From JAICMB01 sp035295125 (lineage in GTDB: Bacteria; Acidobacteriota; Terriglobia; Bryobacterales; Bryobacteraceae): a DNA stretch of 64,000 nt. The DNA lies in the NCBI GenBank assembly GCA_035295125.1, contig DATGJP010000088.1:124001-188000 (forward strand). The letters run 5' to 3'. The position numbers were made by a program, and so were the translations under genes. How positions within the stretch are numbered: position 1 is the first letter of the stretch; the number at the start of each line of letters is the position of its first letter. The notes under the pieces are model-generated. The model was not told the origin of the DNA. It ran no database searches and saw only the letters and a program-made list of their open reading frames with translations. This document shows positions 8,874-17,660 of this stretch, piece by piece.

Positions 8874-9848
8874 ATGCCAAACTACACCGCGCTGAAAACC
8901 AGCGTCGACGGTTTCGAAGTTGTCCGCTTAACGGATGCCTCGCATAACACCGAGGTTGCGATGATTCCCTCCATCGGGAACATCGCCAATGAGATGAAGG
9001 TGAACGGGCACAACGTGCTCTGGTGGCCGCACCGCAGTCTACAGGAGTTCAAGGCCAAGCCATCGTTCGCGGGCATTCCGTTCCTGGCGCCGTGGGCCAA
9101 CCGCCTGGATCAGGATGCCTTCTACGCTAACGGCCAAAAGTACATTCTGAACCCGGCGCTGGGCAATTTCAGGCGAGATCCCAACGGATCGCCAATTCAC
9201 GGACTGCTGTCGTACACGGGGTATTGGCAGGTTGCCTCGTTGACGGCAGACGAGCGGGAAGCGGCGGTCGTGAGCCGCCTGGAATTCTGGAAGCATCCCG
9301 ACCTGATGGCGCAGTTCCCGTTCGCGCATACGCTCGAGATGAAGTACCGGCTGAGTGGCGGCATTCTCGAGGTGCAGCTTACGATCGAGAATCACTCCGA
9401 AGCTCCCATGCCGCTGTCTATCGGCTTCCATCCGTATTATCAGCTCACGGATGCGACGCGCGATCAATGGAGAGTGCACCTGGCAGCAGCGGATCATTAC
9501 GAACTGTCCGACAAACTGATCCCGACCGGCGCGAAAAAAGCGGTGGAGTTTCCAGATCCCGTCTCGCTCTCGGCTCATCAACTCGATGACGTATTTGGCG
9601 GCGTGAGCCACGGCGACGAGTTTTGGGTCGAAGGCGCGCAGCAACGGCTCTCGATTCGATATGGCGAGAAGTACAGGGTTGCGGTCGTCTACGCGCCACC
9701 CGGCAAAGACTTTATCTGCTTCGAGCCCATGACCGGAATTACCGATGCCTTCAACCTCGCGCACGCCGGCCTCTACAGCGATCTCCAGAGCGTACCCGCG
9801 GGCGGCGAGTGGGAAGAAAGTTTCTGGATTCGCCCCAGCGGCTTCTGA
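8874..9848 (+). CDS. Aldose 1-epimerase family protein
   Basis: A 324-residue galactose-mutarotase-fold protein without a signal peptide. Motifs in order are PFLAPWANRL (sugar-binding arginine region), SPIHGLLS with the conserved histidine, SIGFHPYYQL with the second histidine, and FICFEPMTGITDAFN, where the glutamate is the usual catalytic base. It interconverts sugar anomers; the family also includes hexose-6-phosphate epimerases, so the exact substrate is open. It lies upstream of the uronate operon, but a terminator separates them. Confidence 0.85.
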   Translation: MPNYTALKTSVDGFEVVRLTDASHNTEVAMIPSIGNIANEMKVNGHNVLWWPHRSLQEFKAKPSFAGIPFLAPWANRLDQDAFYANGQKYILNPALGNFRRDPNGSPIHGLLSYTGYWQVASLTADEREAAVVSRLEFWKHPDLMAQFPFAHTLEMKYRLSGGILEVQLTIENHSEAPMPLSIGFHPYYQLTDATRDQWRVHLAAADHYELSDKLIPTGAKKAVEFPDPVSLSAHQLDDVFGGVSHGDEFWVEGAQQRLSIRYGEKYRVAVVYAPPGKDFICFEPMTGITDAFNLAHAGLYSDLQSVPAGGEWEESFWIRPSGF

Positions 9849-9939
9849 CGTTAAAGGCGCCTTCATCTTAATTCGCGTTCATAGGGGGAACTGTGTCCAC
9901 GCACCCAGCATCCATTAAGACGTAGGGAGGCTGACGGGT

Positions 9940-10032
9940 ATGGTTGGGGCACTGATCATCGCAGCAATAGCGGGCGGCGCGGCAGCATACGTCTACGACC
10001 GTTGTACGGGGAAAAATAACAACCGGCTTTAG
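9940..10032 (+). CDS. Putative 30-residue single-span membrane peptide
   Basis: A short frame (MVGALIIAAIAGGAAAYVYD and ten more residues ending in a polar, basic tail) is preceded by a strong AGGGAGG ribosome site at 9923-9929, 10 nt from the ATG. It consists of one glycine/alanine-rich hydrophobic segment and a KNNNRL end. An intrinsic terminator follows at 10062. A good ribosome site, a plausible membrane span and a terminator together make expression likely, although the frame is below normal gene-calling length. Confidence 0.5.
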   Translation: MVGALIIAAIAGGAAAYVYDRCTGKNNNRL

Positions 10033-10061
10033 TAACTGCCACCTCCACTCAACCTTGGCGG

Positions 10062-10096
10062 GGCCCTCAGCGTGTCTTATTTGAGGGCCTCTTTTG
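10062..10096 (+). terminator. Intrinsic terminator
   Basis: GGCCCTCA at 10062-10069 pairs perfectly with TGAGGGCC at 10082-10089 and is followed by TCTTTTG. It closes the unit containing the 30-residue frame before the uronate operon. Confidence 0.85.
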
Positions 10097-10130
10097 TTCC
10101 TAACGCGCGATACTGTTGTAGAAACGTATC

Positions 10131-11375
10131 ATGCGCATTCAGGATATCCGCGCGACCACCGTCACAGTGCCGCTTGAAGCACCGCTGCGGCACGCCAATG
10201 GCTGTCACTGGGGGCGTTTTGTACGCACTATAGTCGAGGTTGAGACCGACAACGGCTTAATCGGCTTGGGCGAGATGGGCGGGGGCGGGGAATCGGCCGA
10301 GGCGGTTTTCCGCACAATGAAGGCATACCTCGTCGGGCACGACCCAGCGCGGCTCGAGGAGATGCGCTTCCGCATTGCGAATCCCACGGCATCGCTCTAC
10401 AACAATCGCACTCAGGTGCTGGCGGCGTTGGAGTTTGCCTGTCTGGATATTCTCGGCCAGGCGTGGGGTGTTCCTGTCAGCGAGATTTTGGGTGGCCGCC
10501 TGCGCGATCGCGTGCCGTTTGCCGGGTACTGCTTCTTTCGTTATCCCAATCCAAAGACGGGGCACGGCGAGATCCGCATCATCGATCAGCTCATCGAGCA
10601 CGTGCACGACCTCAAAAAACGCTACGGTTTTCAGACCTTCAAGCTGAAGGCTGGGATCTTTCATCCGGATTACGAATTAGAGGCGTATCGTTCGCTCGCG
10701 AGCGCCTTTTCTCACGAGAACATGCGTTTCGATCCGAACGCAGTCTGGTCCACGGAGCAGGCGATTCGATTCGGCCAGGCCATTGAGGGGCTCCGCAACG
10801 ACTACCTTGAGGACCCCGTGTTCGGGTTAAACGGCATGCGCCGCACGCGACAGATGGTGCGAGTGCCGTTGGCCACCAATACCGTGGTGGTCAACTTTGA
10901 GCAGCTCGCCGCGAATGTGCTCGACACGGCCGTCGATGTGGTGCTGCTCGACACGACCTTCTGGGGAGGTATCCGCGCCTGCGTGAAGGCCGCCGCGGTT
11001 TGCGAGACGTTTCAGATCGGCGTTGCGGTGCACTCTTCGGGCGAACTGGGAATCCAACTCGCCACCATGCTGCATCTCGGCGCGGTGTTGCCGAATCTTT
11101 CTTTTGCGGCCGATGCGCATTATCATCACCTGACCGACGATATCATCGAGGGTGGATTGATGCAGTACGAGGACGGCGCGATTCGTGTACCCGAGGGACC
11201 AGGGCTTGGCGTGAAACTCGATCGCGACAAGCTGCGCGAGTATAACGAGCTTTACCAGCGCTTGGGTGGATATCCGTATGATCAGGACCCGGCGCGGCCA
11301 GGGTGGACCCCGATCGTGCCGAACGACCGCTGGGCCGATCCGGACGATGATCGCCCGGTACAAATTGATTTCTGA
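10131..11375 (+). CDS. Enolase-superfamily sugar-acid dehydratase, glucarate dehydratase-like
   Basis: A 414-residue mandelate-racemase/glucarate-dehydratase-type enzyme. It shows FKLKAG (the KxK base), RFDPNAVW and EDPV (metal ligands), ATNTVVVNFEQ, and HSSGELGI with the histidine of the His-Asp dyad. This set matches glucarate dehydratase rather than muconate cycloisomerases, although the true substrate may be another hexarate. It has no signal peptide and so is cytoplasmic. It overlaps the alpha-glucuronidase start by one base (TGATG), which ties it to release of glucuronic acid from xylan-type polymers. Confidence 0.85.
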   Translation: MRIQDIRATTVTVPLEAPLRHANGCHWGRFVRTIVEVETDNGLIGLGEMGGGGESAEAVFRTMKAYLVGHDPARLEEMRFRIANPTASLYNNRTQVLAALEFACLDILGQAWGVPVSEILGGRLRDRVPFAGYCFFRYPNPKTGHGEIRIIDQLIEHVHDLKKRYGFQTFKLKAGIFHPDYELEAYRSLASAFSHENMRFDPNAVWSTEQAIRFGQAIEGLRNDYLEDPVFGLNGMRRTRQMVRVPLATNTVVVNFEQLAANVLDTAVDVVLLDTTFWGGIRACVKAAAVCETFQIGVAVHSSGELGIQLATMLHLGAVLPNLSFAADAHYHHLTDDIIEGGLMQYEDGAIRVPEGPGLGVKLDRDKLREYNELYQRLGGYPYDQDPARPGWTPIVPNDRWADPDDDRPVQIDF

Positions 11376-13924
11376 TGACAATGTCAGGCAGCTCTTGGGG
11401 TCAGACAGACTGTGGACGGCTTTTCCACAGAACACGAGGCCGGCGAAACAGATTGGCCCACACGAGTATTGGCCTAAAGGCGTCGGTACCGATCGCGTGC
11501 TTCCTGTTGTTCGCCACCGCGCATGCTGAGACTGGATATAAGGCGTGGCTACGGTACGAGCCGCTGCCGGGTGAGCAATATCGCAGCGCAATTCCAGCGG
11601 TGATTGCCACCGTCGGCGATTCAGAAATCCTCGTGAGCGCCCGGCGCGAGCTCCAACGCGGCCTGCGGGGAATGATCGGGCGGACCTTGCGCGAGGAATC
11701 TGGACTGCCGCAGGAAAGCGCGGTTGTTTTGGGCACGATTCCGGGGCTGAAGACCCTCGGCCTGACCGCCGACCTGAAACCCGATGCGTTCTGGCTCAAA
11801 ACGGCGCAGTCGGGTAGCACGCGTTTTCTCGTCGTGACCGCCGCAAATGATCGCGGCGTGCTCTACGGCGTCTTCGCGCTACTCCGAAGAATGGCATTAG
11901 GCGAACCCATTGACACCCTCGACGACCGCGAAACGCCATCCGCGCCCCTGCGCTGGATCAACCAGTGGGACAACCTCGACGGTTCGATCGAGCGCGGATA
12001 CGGCGGCCGTTCGATTTTCTGGGACAATCAGCACGCCCGCGCGGACCTGAGCCGTGTGGCTGACTACGGAAGAATGCTGGCCTCGCTAGGCATCAATGCC
12101 TGTGCGATTAACAGCGTTAATGCGAACCCACGCGTACTCGCACCCGATTTCCTTCCCGACGTTGCGCGAATCGCCGCGGCGTTTCGACCGTTCGGCGTTC
12201 AGATTGCCATCTCGGTCGATTTCGGAAGCCCAAAAGCTGTGGGCGGTCTCGATTCATTCGATCCGATCGATCCGCGCGTCGCCGCGTGGTGGAAAAACAA
12301 GATGGATGAGGTATATCGCGCTGTTCCCGATCTCGCGGGTGTGGTGATGAAGGCGGATTCCGAGGGCCGTGTAGGGCCCTCCGCCTATGGACGTACGCAT
12401 GCCGATGCCGCGAACGTCGTGGCTCGCGCCCTCAAGCCACACGGCGGCGTTATGTTCTATCGCGGCTTTGTCTACGACCATCACATGGACTGGCGCAATC
12501 TTAAAAACGACCGCGCCCGCGCCGCCTACGACAACTTCCACGACCTCGACGGCAAGTTTGACGACAACGTCGTGATTCAGATCAAGCACGGCCCCATCGA
12601 TTTCCAGGTGCGCGAGCCAACCTCACCGCTCTTCGCCGCGCTCAACAAGACCAATGAAGCGATCGAGCTGCAGATCACGCAGGAGTACTTCGGGCAGTCA
12701 CGGTACACCGTGTTTCTGGTTCCGATGTGGAAGGAGACGCTCGATTTCGAGATGCCGGCGCCCGTGAAAAAGCTGGTTACCCGCGGGACCGGCGGGTACG
12801 TGGGTGTGGCGAATGTGGGTCTCGACGACAACTGGTTTGGCAATCACATGTCGCAGGCGAATCTGTACGGATTCGGACGGCTGGCCTGGAATCCCGACTT
12901 GACCTCGAAGCAGATTGCCGACGAATGGACGCGTCTCACTTTCGGCTCGGACCAAAAGGTGGTCGATACGGTCTCGGGAATCCAAGTCAGCTCCTGGCGG
13001 ACTTTTGAGGACTACACGGGTCCGCTGGGCCTGCAAACATTGACCGACATCGTTGGGAATCATTACGGCGTGGCGGTTGAAGCCTCGGAGCGCAACGGCT
13101 GGGGACAGTGGCACCGCGCCGATGAACACGGGGTCGGAATGGATCGTACGGTCGCCACGGGAACCGGCTACATCGGCCAGTATCCGCCCGAGATCGCGCG
13201 TAAATACGAATCCATGGCGACCTGTCCGGACGATCTGCTGCTTTTCATGCATCACGTCCCGTACACGCATGTGCTGCACTCCGGCAAGACCGTGATTCAG
13301 GCTCTCTATGATTTGCACTATGATGGCGCGGCGTCTGTGGAAGGATATGTGCGCTCGTGGAAGTCACTCAGGGGACTTGTCGACGAGCAGCGTTATGGGG
13401 AGGTTTTGAAGCAGCTCGAATATCAGGCCGGCCAGGCGGAAGTGTGGCGCGATGCCGTGTCGAACTGGTTCCTTCGCACTTCGGGCATTACGGACGTGAA
13501 GGGTCGTGTGGGGCATTACCCCGGCCGTTACGAAGCCGAATCGATGAAGCTGGACGGCTATAACGTGACGGAAGTGACGCCTTGGGAGGGTGCTTCCGGC
13601 GGCAAAGCGGTCGCCTGCGCCGCGCACTGCACCGCCAGCTTTACTTACGACGGTCCAGCGGGCTGGCAGAATATCCGCGTGCGGTACTTCGACCAGAACG
13701 ACGGCGTGGCGAGGTTTCGCGTCTGGCTGGGAAAGCAGCTCATTGATGAATGGGCGGCGGACGACAAACTGCCAACCCGGAAAATCGACTCCTCCTCATC
13801 GAGCCTTCGCGTGATTCATGGCATTGCGCTGCGGCCCGGAGACAGCATCCGCATTGAAGGCATCCCGGATGGCGGTGACAGCGCCGCCCTGGACTATGTC
13901 GAGATTCAGCCACAAGGGAATTGA
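11375..13924 (+). CDS. Secreted alpha-glucuronidase, GH67, with a C-terminal beta-sandwich
   Basis: An 849-residue GH67-type enzyme that removes (methyl)glucuronic acid from xylo-oligosaccharides. Likely catalytic carboxylates lie in VMKADSEG, IKHGPIDFQVREP and ELQITQEYFGQ, in family order. About 135 C-terminal residues (from YPGRYEAESMKLDGY) look like a carbohydrate-binding beta-sandwich. The export signal is KASVPIACFLLFATAHA. The ATG at 11375 leaves a long, arginine-rich leader before it. An in-frame TTG at 11453 would give a normal signal peptide, so the start is uncertain. Overlap with the upstream dehydratase favours an operon. Confidence 0.88.
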   Translation: MTMSGSSWGQTDCGRLFHRTRGRRNRLAHTSIGLKASVPIACFLLFATAHAETGYKAWLRYEPLPGEQYRSAIPAVIATVGDSEILVSARRELQRGLRGMIGRTLREESGLPQESAVVLGTIPGLKTLGLTADLKPDAFWLKTAQSGSTRFLVVTAANDRGVLYGVFALLRRMALGEPIDTLDDRETPSAPLRWINQWDNLDGSIERGYGGRSIFWDNQHARADLSRVADYGRMLASLGINACAINSVNANPRVLAPDFLPDVARIAAAFRPFGVQIAISVDFGSPKAVGGLDSFDPIDPRVAAWWKNKMDEVYRAVPDLAGVVMKADSEGRVGPSAYGRTHADAANVVARALKPHGGVMFYRGFVYDHHMDWRNLKNDRARAAYDNFHDLDGKFDDNVVIQIKHGPIDFQVREPTSPLFAALNKTNEAIELQITQEYFGQSRYTVFLVPMWKETLDFEMPAPVKKLVTRGTGGYVGVANVGLDDNWFGNHMSQANLYGFGRLAWNPDLTSKQIADEWTRLTFGSDQKVVDTVSGIQVSSWRTFEDYTGPLGLQTLTDIVGNHYGVAVEASERNGWGQWHRADEHGVGMDRTVATGTGYIGQYPPEIARKYESMATCPDDLLLFMHHVPYTHVLHSGKTVIQALYDLHYDGAASVEGYVRSWKSLRGLVDEQRYGEVLKQLEYQAGQAEVWRDAVSNWFLRTSGITDVKGRVGHYPGRYEAESMKLDGYNVTEVTPWEGASGGKAVACAAHCTASFTYDGPAGWQNIRVRYFDQNDGVARFRVWLGKQLIDEWAADDKLPTRKIDSSSSSLRVIHGIALRPGDSIRIEGIPDGGDSAALDYVEIQPQGN

Positions 13925-13925
13925 C

Positions 13926-15191
13926 ATGCGTCACGCTCTCACTCGCCGAAGCTTTCTCGCGACCCTGCCCGCCGCCGCGGCTCTCGGCCAGACGAAACCG
14001 CTCAAAATCACGGCGGTCGAGGTCTGGCAGGTGCGCGGCCACCGGGACGCCTTGCACGGAGTCGATCATCAGTTTCAGGTCAATCCCAACGACATTTACG
14101 ATGAGCTTCGGCAGAAGCCATATGCCGACGATCCCCACCCGACTCCCGAAAAGCTTGCGACCTCGGCCTTCTATCTCAGAATCCGGACCGACGCGGACGT
14201 GGAAGGTTTTTACGGACCGATCGACAAAGAAGTCGCGATTGTCGTGGATGAGCAACTGCGCCCTTTTCTGATCGGCAAGGATGCGTTAGCCGGGGAGAAG
14301 CTATGGGACCAGATGTACCGCTCGAACCGCCACTCACGGCGCGGGCATTTCCTGATGGCGATCAGCGCTGTCGACAACACGCTGTGGGATCTTCGAGGGC
14401 GGTATTTCAAAACTCCGGTGTACCGGTTGCTGGGCGGTCCGACGAGGGCGTTTGTCGAAGCCTATGCGAGCTGTCTCGGCTACTCGTTGGAGCCCGACAA
14501 GGTCCAGGCTCGCGCGGCGCAATTCAAGCGCGAGGGGTTTCGCTATCAGAAGTGGTTTCTGGCCTATGGCCCCGGCGACGGCTATGCGGGGTTGAAGAAA
14601 AATGTCGACCTCGTGCGCATTCTGCGTGAGGCTGTCGGGGACGATACTGAGCTGATGTTCGACGTCTACAGCGGCTGGGACCTCACCTACGCGCTCGAAT
14701 GGGCCAAGCAGGTGGAACGCTACCGCCCGCGCTGGATCGAGGAGGCGACGCAGGCGGAGAAGATCGACAGCTTCGCTCAACTGCGTAGGGGCACGACGAT
14801 CCCGATCGCATCGGGTGAGCACATTCAGGGGCGCTGGGAAGTGTACGACTACCTGAAAGAGGGAGCGCTGAGTGTCGTACAGTGCGATCCGGAATGGTGC
14901 GGCGGCACATCCGAACTGCTGAAGATTTGCGCGCTGACGTCAATCTTCGACGTTCCCGTGATTCCACATGGACATGGCCTACACGCGGCTATGAACGTGA
15001 TCGCGAGCCAGTCGCCTGCCGTCTGCCCGTTGGCGGAATACCTCGTCATCAAGATGCAGTCGTATTATCACTTCGAGAAGAACCCGCCGGTTTTGAAAAA
15101 CGCCCATCTGCAACTGAGCGATGCGCCTGGGTACGGCATCGAGCTGGATGATGCCAAGGTGGAGTCGCGAGAAATGATGCATTGGAGCTAG
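13926..15191 (+). CDS. Tat-signal enolase-superfamily dehydratase, rhamnonate dehydratase-like
   Basis: The ATG at 13926 follows AAGGGA by a suitable gap and lies 1 nt after the glucuronidase stop. The N-terminus MRHALTRRSFLATLPAAAA is a twin-arginine signal (RRSFL), so the enzyme should be folded in the cytoplasm and exported. The 421-residue product has KWFLAYGPGDG, FDVYSGWDL, WIEEAT, ASGEH and HGHGLH, which are the metal and His positions of the mandelate-racemase subgroup and closest in feel to L-rhamnonate dehydratase. Export is unusual for this superfamily. The substrate could be an aldonic or uronic acid released outside the cytoplasm. Confidence 0.8.
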   Translation: MRHALTRRSFLATLPAAAALGQTKPLKITAVEVWQVRGHRDALHGVDHQFQVNPNDIYDELRQKPYADDPHPTPEKLATSAFYLRIRTDADVEGFYGPIDKEVAIVVDEQLRPFLIGKDALAGEKLWDQMYRSNRHSRRGHFLMAISAVDNTLWDLRGRYFKTPVYRLLGGPTRAFVEAYASCLGYSLEPDKVQARAAQFKREGFRYQKWFLAYGPGDGYAGLKKNVDLVRILREAVGDDTELMFDVYSGWDLTYALEWAKQVERYRPRWIEEATQAEKIDSFAQLRRGTTIPIASGEHIQGRWEVYDYLKEGALSVVQCDPEWCGGTSELLKICALTSIFDVPVIPHGHGLHAAMNVIASQSPAVCPLAEYLVIKMQSYYHFEKNPPVLKNAHLQLSDAPGYGIELDDAKVESREMMHWS

Positions 15192-15275
15192 CCAGAGCGT
15201 TCTCGGTGAGGTCTAAAAGCAGGCGAAACCGGGTGCTTCGCAACGCAGCATAGCCGCAACAACTCTCGAGGAAAA

Positions 15276-15353
15276 GGTATTACACAGCTTCAGATTCTTC
15301 GTGCCTCGTGAATTCTGACATCGTGAAGTATGCACAGGCGAAACCGCCTGCGC
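15276..15353 (+). repeat. Dispersed repeats: family D segment and AAAC-loop palindrome
   Basis: Bases 15276-15300 match 48845-48869 at 21 of 25 positions (shared start GGTATTACACAGC). Bases 15332-15353 form GCACAGGCG / CGCCTGCGC around an AAAC loop. The whole 15192-15379 gap holds no gene; a partial AAAC-type unit is also visible near 15212. Confidence 0.65.
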
Positions 15354-15379
15354 CACGCTTCCACATCTTCAGTCACAGA

Positions 15380-16462
15380 CTAGCGGCCCTCGAGGCGACT
15401 TAACTCCTGGCGTACGGCGTCGGCGTCCTTTGCGTTCGGCGCCAGTTCCAGGTAGCGGCGGAGGCACGTGGCCGCCTCCGTATAATCCTTCTTTTGCATC
15501 AGCAGCAGGCCCAACACATAACTGATCCGCGGAATCCTGCCATCCTTATCGAGTCGGTAGGCCTGCCGCGCCGATGCCTCGGCCTGATCCACGTTGTTCA
15601 TCCGTGCATTCGCTACGGCGTTGTAGAGGTAGGCCGCCGGAAAATCCTCGGGGTCCAGTTGAATCCAGTCGTGGGAATATTTCGCTTCATCCTGCCAGTT
15701 CTGTTGCCTTTCAGCGAGGCTGACCAACCCCTCATATGGTTTGACGAACTTAGGATCACACTTGACCGCCTCCTTCCAGGCGGCGCCGGCGCCCTGCAGA
15801 TCGTTTCGGCTCTGACTCGCCAGTCCGAGTTGAAACCACGCTTCCGCAAATTGCGGATAAGCCGCCACGGCTTTCTTGAGATCGGTCACCGCCGCCTCCC
15901 AATGCTGCTCCCGGATGGCGGACATGGCCTTGTCGTACGATTTTTTCGCACTGGACGGGGCTGCCAGGCTCGTGGCACTGACGGTCAGCGCCTGTTCCTT
16001 GGTCACCGGATGCAGGATAATGCGCCCGATGCGAGTGTCGTCCAAGGTGTTCTTTAAAGCGATGTTGACACGATCGGACCAGTAGCCCGTGAGCACGGCC
16101 TGCACTTCGCAATCGCGGAGAGCCGTCGTAACCGGATTCGAATAATACGTGGAGTTGCCGATGGGCCGGCTGAGATCAGTATTCGGTGTTGCGGCCTGGG
16201 CGCCCGCATCCGACGGGTCGCTCCCTCCGACGGAAATCTTGAAGCTAAAATCCCCCTTGGCGTCGGTCCAGGTCTCGCCTTGGTTGCTTCCTTTGCAGAT
16301 GCGTTGGATGAGGACAGGTTGTGGTAAAGGCGATCCGTCGGCGAGGGCCACCTCACCTGAAAAGAACACGGCGCGCTCGCTGGTGCGCGTGGGCGGCTGC
16401 CCGTTCGCTAGTACGCCCGACGCCAACAAAATGGCGGCCAAACCGGACGAATGGAACCCCAT
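15380..16462 (-). CDS. Secreted TPR protein with carboxypeptidase-regulatory-like domain
   Basis: A 360-residue exported protein. The signal region is MGFHSSGLAAILLASGVLANG. Residues about 30-150 form a transthyretin-like/carboxypeptidase-regulatory module (FFSGEVALADGSPLPQP ... GDFSFKISVGG). The C-terminal half contains about four tetratricopeptide repeats, for example HWEAAVTDLKKAVAAYPQFAEAW. GGAGGG lies a few bases upstream of the ATG. It is the last gene of a four-gene minus-strand block with two multiheme cytochromes. A role in envelope assembly or protein-protein scaffolding is inferred. Confidence 0.75.
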   Translation of the reverse strand: MGFHSSGLAAILLASGVLANGQPPTRTSERAVFFSGEVALADGSPLPQPVLIQRICKGSNQGETWTDAKGDFSFKISVGGSDPSDAGAQAATPNTDLSRPIGNSTYYSNPVTTALRDCEVQAVLTGYWSDRVNIALKNTLDDTRIGRIILHPVTKEQALTVSATSLAAPSSAKKSYDKAMSAIREQHWEAAVTDLKKAVAAYPQFAEAWFQLGLASQSRNDLQGAGAAWKEAVKCDPKFVKPYEGLVSLAERQQNWQDEAKYSHDWIQLDPEDFPAAYLYNAVANARMNNVDQAEASARQAYRLDKDGRIPRISYVLGLLLMQKKDYTEAATCLRRYLELAPNAKDADAVRQELSRLEGR

Positions 16463-16507
16463 AAACCCTCCAAACGACGGCTCGTTCTATTATGCACCCG
16501 TCTTGGT

Positions 16508-17605
16508 CTAGTTGGGGTAAGGCTCTCCGGCTCGAACGATGCGGATTTGGTGATCGGTAAAGACACTGTGGCTGCCCGGCAGCTCGACTTTCGGCATGTG
16601 ACAGGACACGCACTTGGTTGTCGAAACCGGGCACGACTTCGCCGCGACGCTGTCGGCTGCCGCGCCCTTGGCATGGCACGCGAGACATTTCTGGTCGTAA
16701 CCGGCATCGTCGCGCACCGGATCGGCGTGGGGATTGTGGCAGGCAGTGCAGGCGATTCGCTTGTCATTCCCGAGGAAACATTTGCTGTTCGCCAGACGAT
16801 AAGGCTGAAAGCGCACGTTGAGCTGGCCCCAGACTTTCATGCGGAGAACAGTCTCCCAGGTGCGATGGCAGGCGCCGCAGAACGCTGACGTGTCCTCGGC
16901 TGACATCTCGGCGAGCTTCTTGGGAGGCGGCGCCGTCTTGCCTTGCGAGAGCGCCTCCATGTGGGCGTTCGCACCCACATGACAATGCTCGCAATCGAGC
17001 CCCGGCTTCATCGCTTCCAGGTTCAGCTTTCCCTGATTTACGCCGCCCGAGCTGTGGCATCCAAAGCAGGCGACCACCTCGTCCGAGGGCGCCTCGCGGC
17101 CCATCGCCTCGACCACGTTGTGAGGGCGAACGCGTTCGCTGCCCATCGTGATTGCCAGTCCGCCGACCCCGGGGTAGTAGCTGACGAGGCTCTCATAAAA
17201 TCGGCCCTCGTGCTCCAGCACGAACGTCTGGGCATAAATCCCGAAGCCGTAACGAATCGGCAGCGTCAACGAATCGGTTCCGTTGCTGACGGTGTACGTG
17301 CTCGCACCGTCTTTTCGTTCGATGACGTACTTGTATCCATTGGCTTCGTACGTCAATTTCGGATGTTCTTTGAGCACGGTCTGATCGGCCGGCAATTGGA
17401 TGCCGATGCCCATCGCAGTCTTAGGCTGCGTGCGGGCTTCTTCGCGGTGGCACGTCGCGCAGGTGGCTTTAGATGCCGGAGCCGCACCCGCGACGAACGA
17501 TAGCAGCAGGCTGATGGCCGTCGCGAGGTTAGAAGCCCGTGGCAGAAGTCTTTGAGAGCGGCATGCGCAGACGAAACCGCCTGCGCCATCTTCATGGCCC
17601 AACAT
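16508..17605 (-). CDS. Heptaheme c-type cytochrome
   Basis: Seven CxxCH heme sites are present in order: CATCH, CFGCH, CEHCH, CGACH, CTACH, CLACH, CVSCH. The order and flanking sequence match the cytochrome part of the gene at 18792-20369 (FYESLVSYYPGVG here, LFESPVSWYRQHG there). The membrane-export region is ATAISLLLSFVAGAAPA. The start is uncertain: the in-frame ATG at 17605 lies between two palindromic repeats, and residues before ASNLATAIS are encoded by repeat DNA, so a non-ATG start nearer 17530 is possible. It probably acts in periplasmic or outer-membrane electron transfer. Confidence 0.85.
   Translation of the reverse strand: MLGHEDGAGGFVCACRSQRLLPRASNLATAISLLLSFVAGAAPASKATCATCHREEARTQPKTAMGIGIQLPADQTVLKEHPKLTYEANGYKYVIERKDGASTYTVSNGTDSLTLPIRYGFGIYAQTFVLEHEGRFYESLVSYYPGVGGLAITMGSERVRPHNVVEAMGREAPSDEVVACFGCHSSGGVNQGKLNLEAMKPGLDCEHCHVGANAHMEALSQGKTAPPPKKLAEMSAEDTSAFCGACHRTWETVLRMKVWGQLNVRFQPYRLANSKCFLGNDKRIACTACHNPHADPVRDDAGYDQKCLACHAKGAAADSVAAKSCPVSTTKCVSCHMPKVELPGSHSVFTDHQIRIVRAGEPYPN
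17541..17590 (+). repeat. Dispersed palindromic repeat, family C copy 1
   Basis: Matches 55113-55162 at about 47 of 50 positions and includes the AAAC-loop palindrome. It lies at the 5' end of the heptaheme cytochrome frame. Confidence 0.8.
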
Positions 17606-17619
17606 GTTCCAAGCCAAGG

Positions 17620-17656
17620 CGGGGCGGGCATTCCGCCTGCCCGACTTCGACCACAG
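17620..17656 (-). repeat. Dispersed palindromic repeat, family B copy 1
   Basis: The reverse complement aligns with 35545-35583, sharing GAAGTCGGGCAGGC and the GAATG loop with a few mismatches. It lies 30 bp from the family C copy. Confidence 0.65.
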
Positions 17657-17660
17657 TCTG

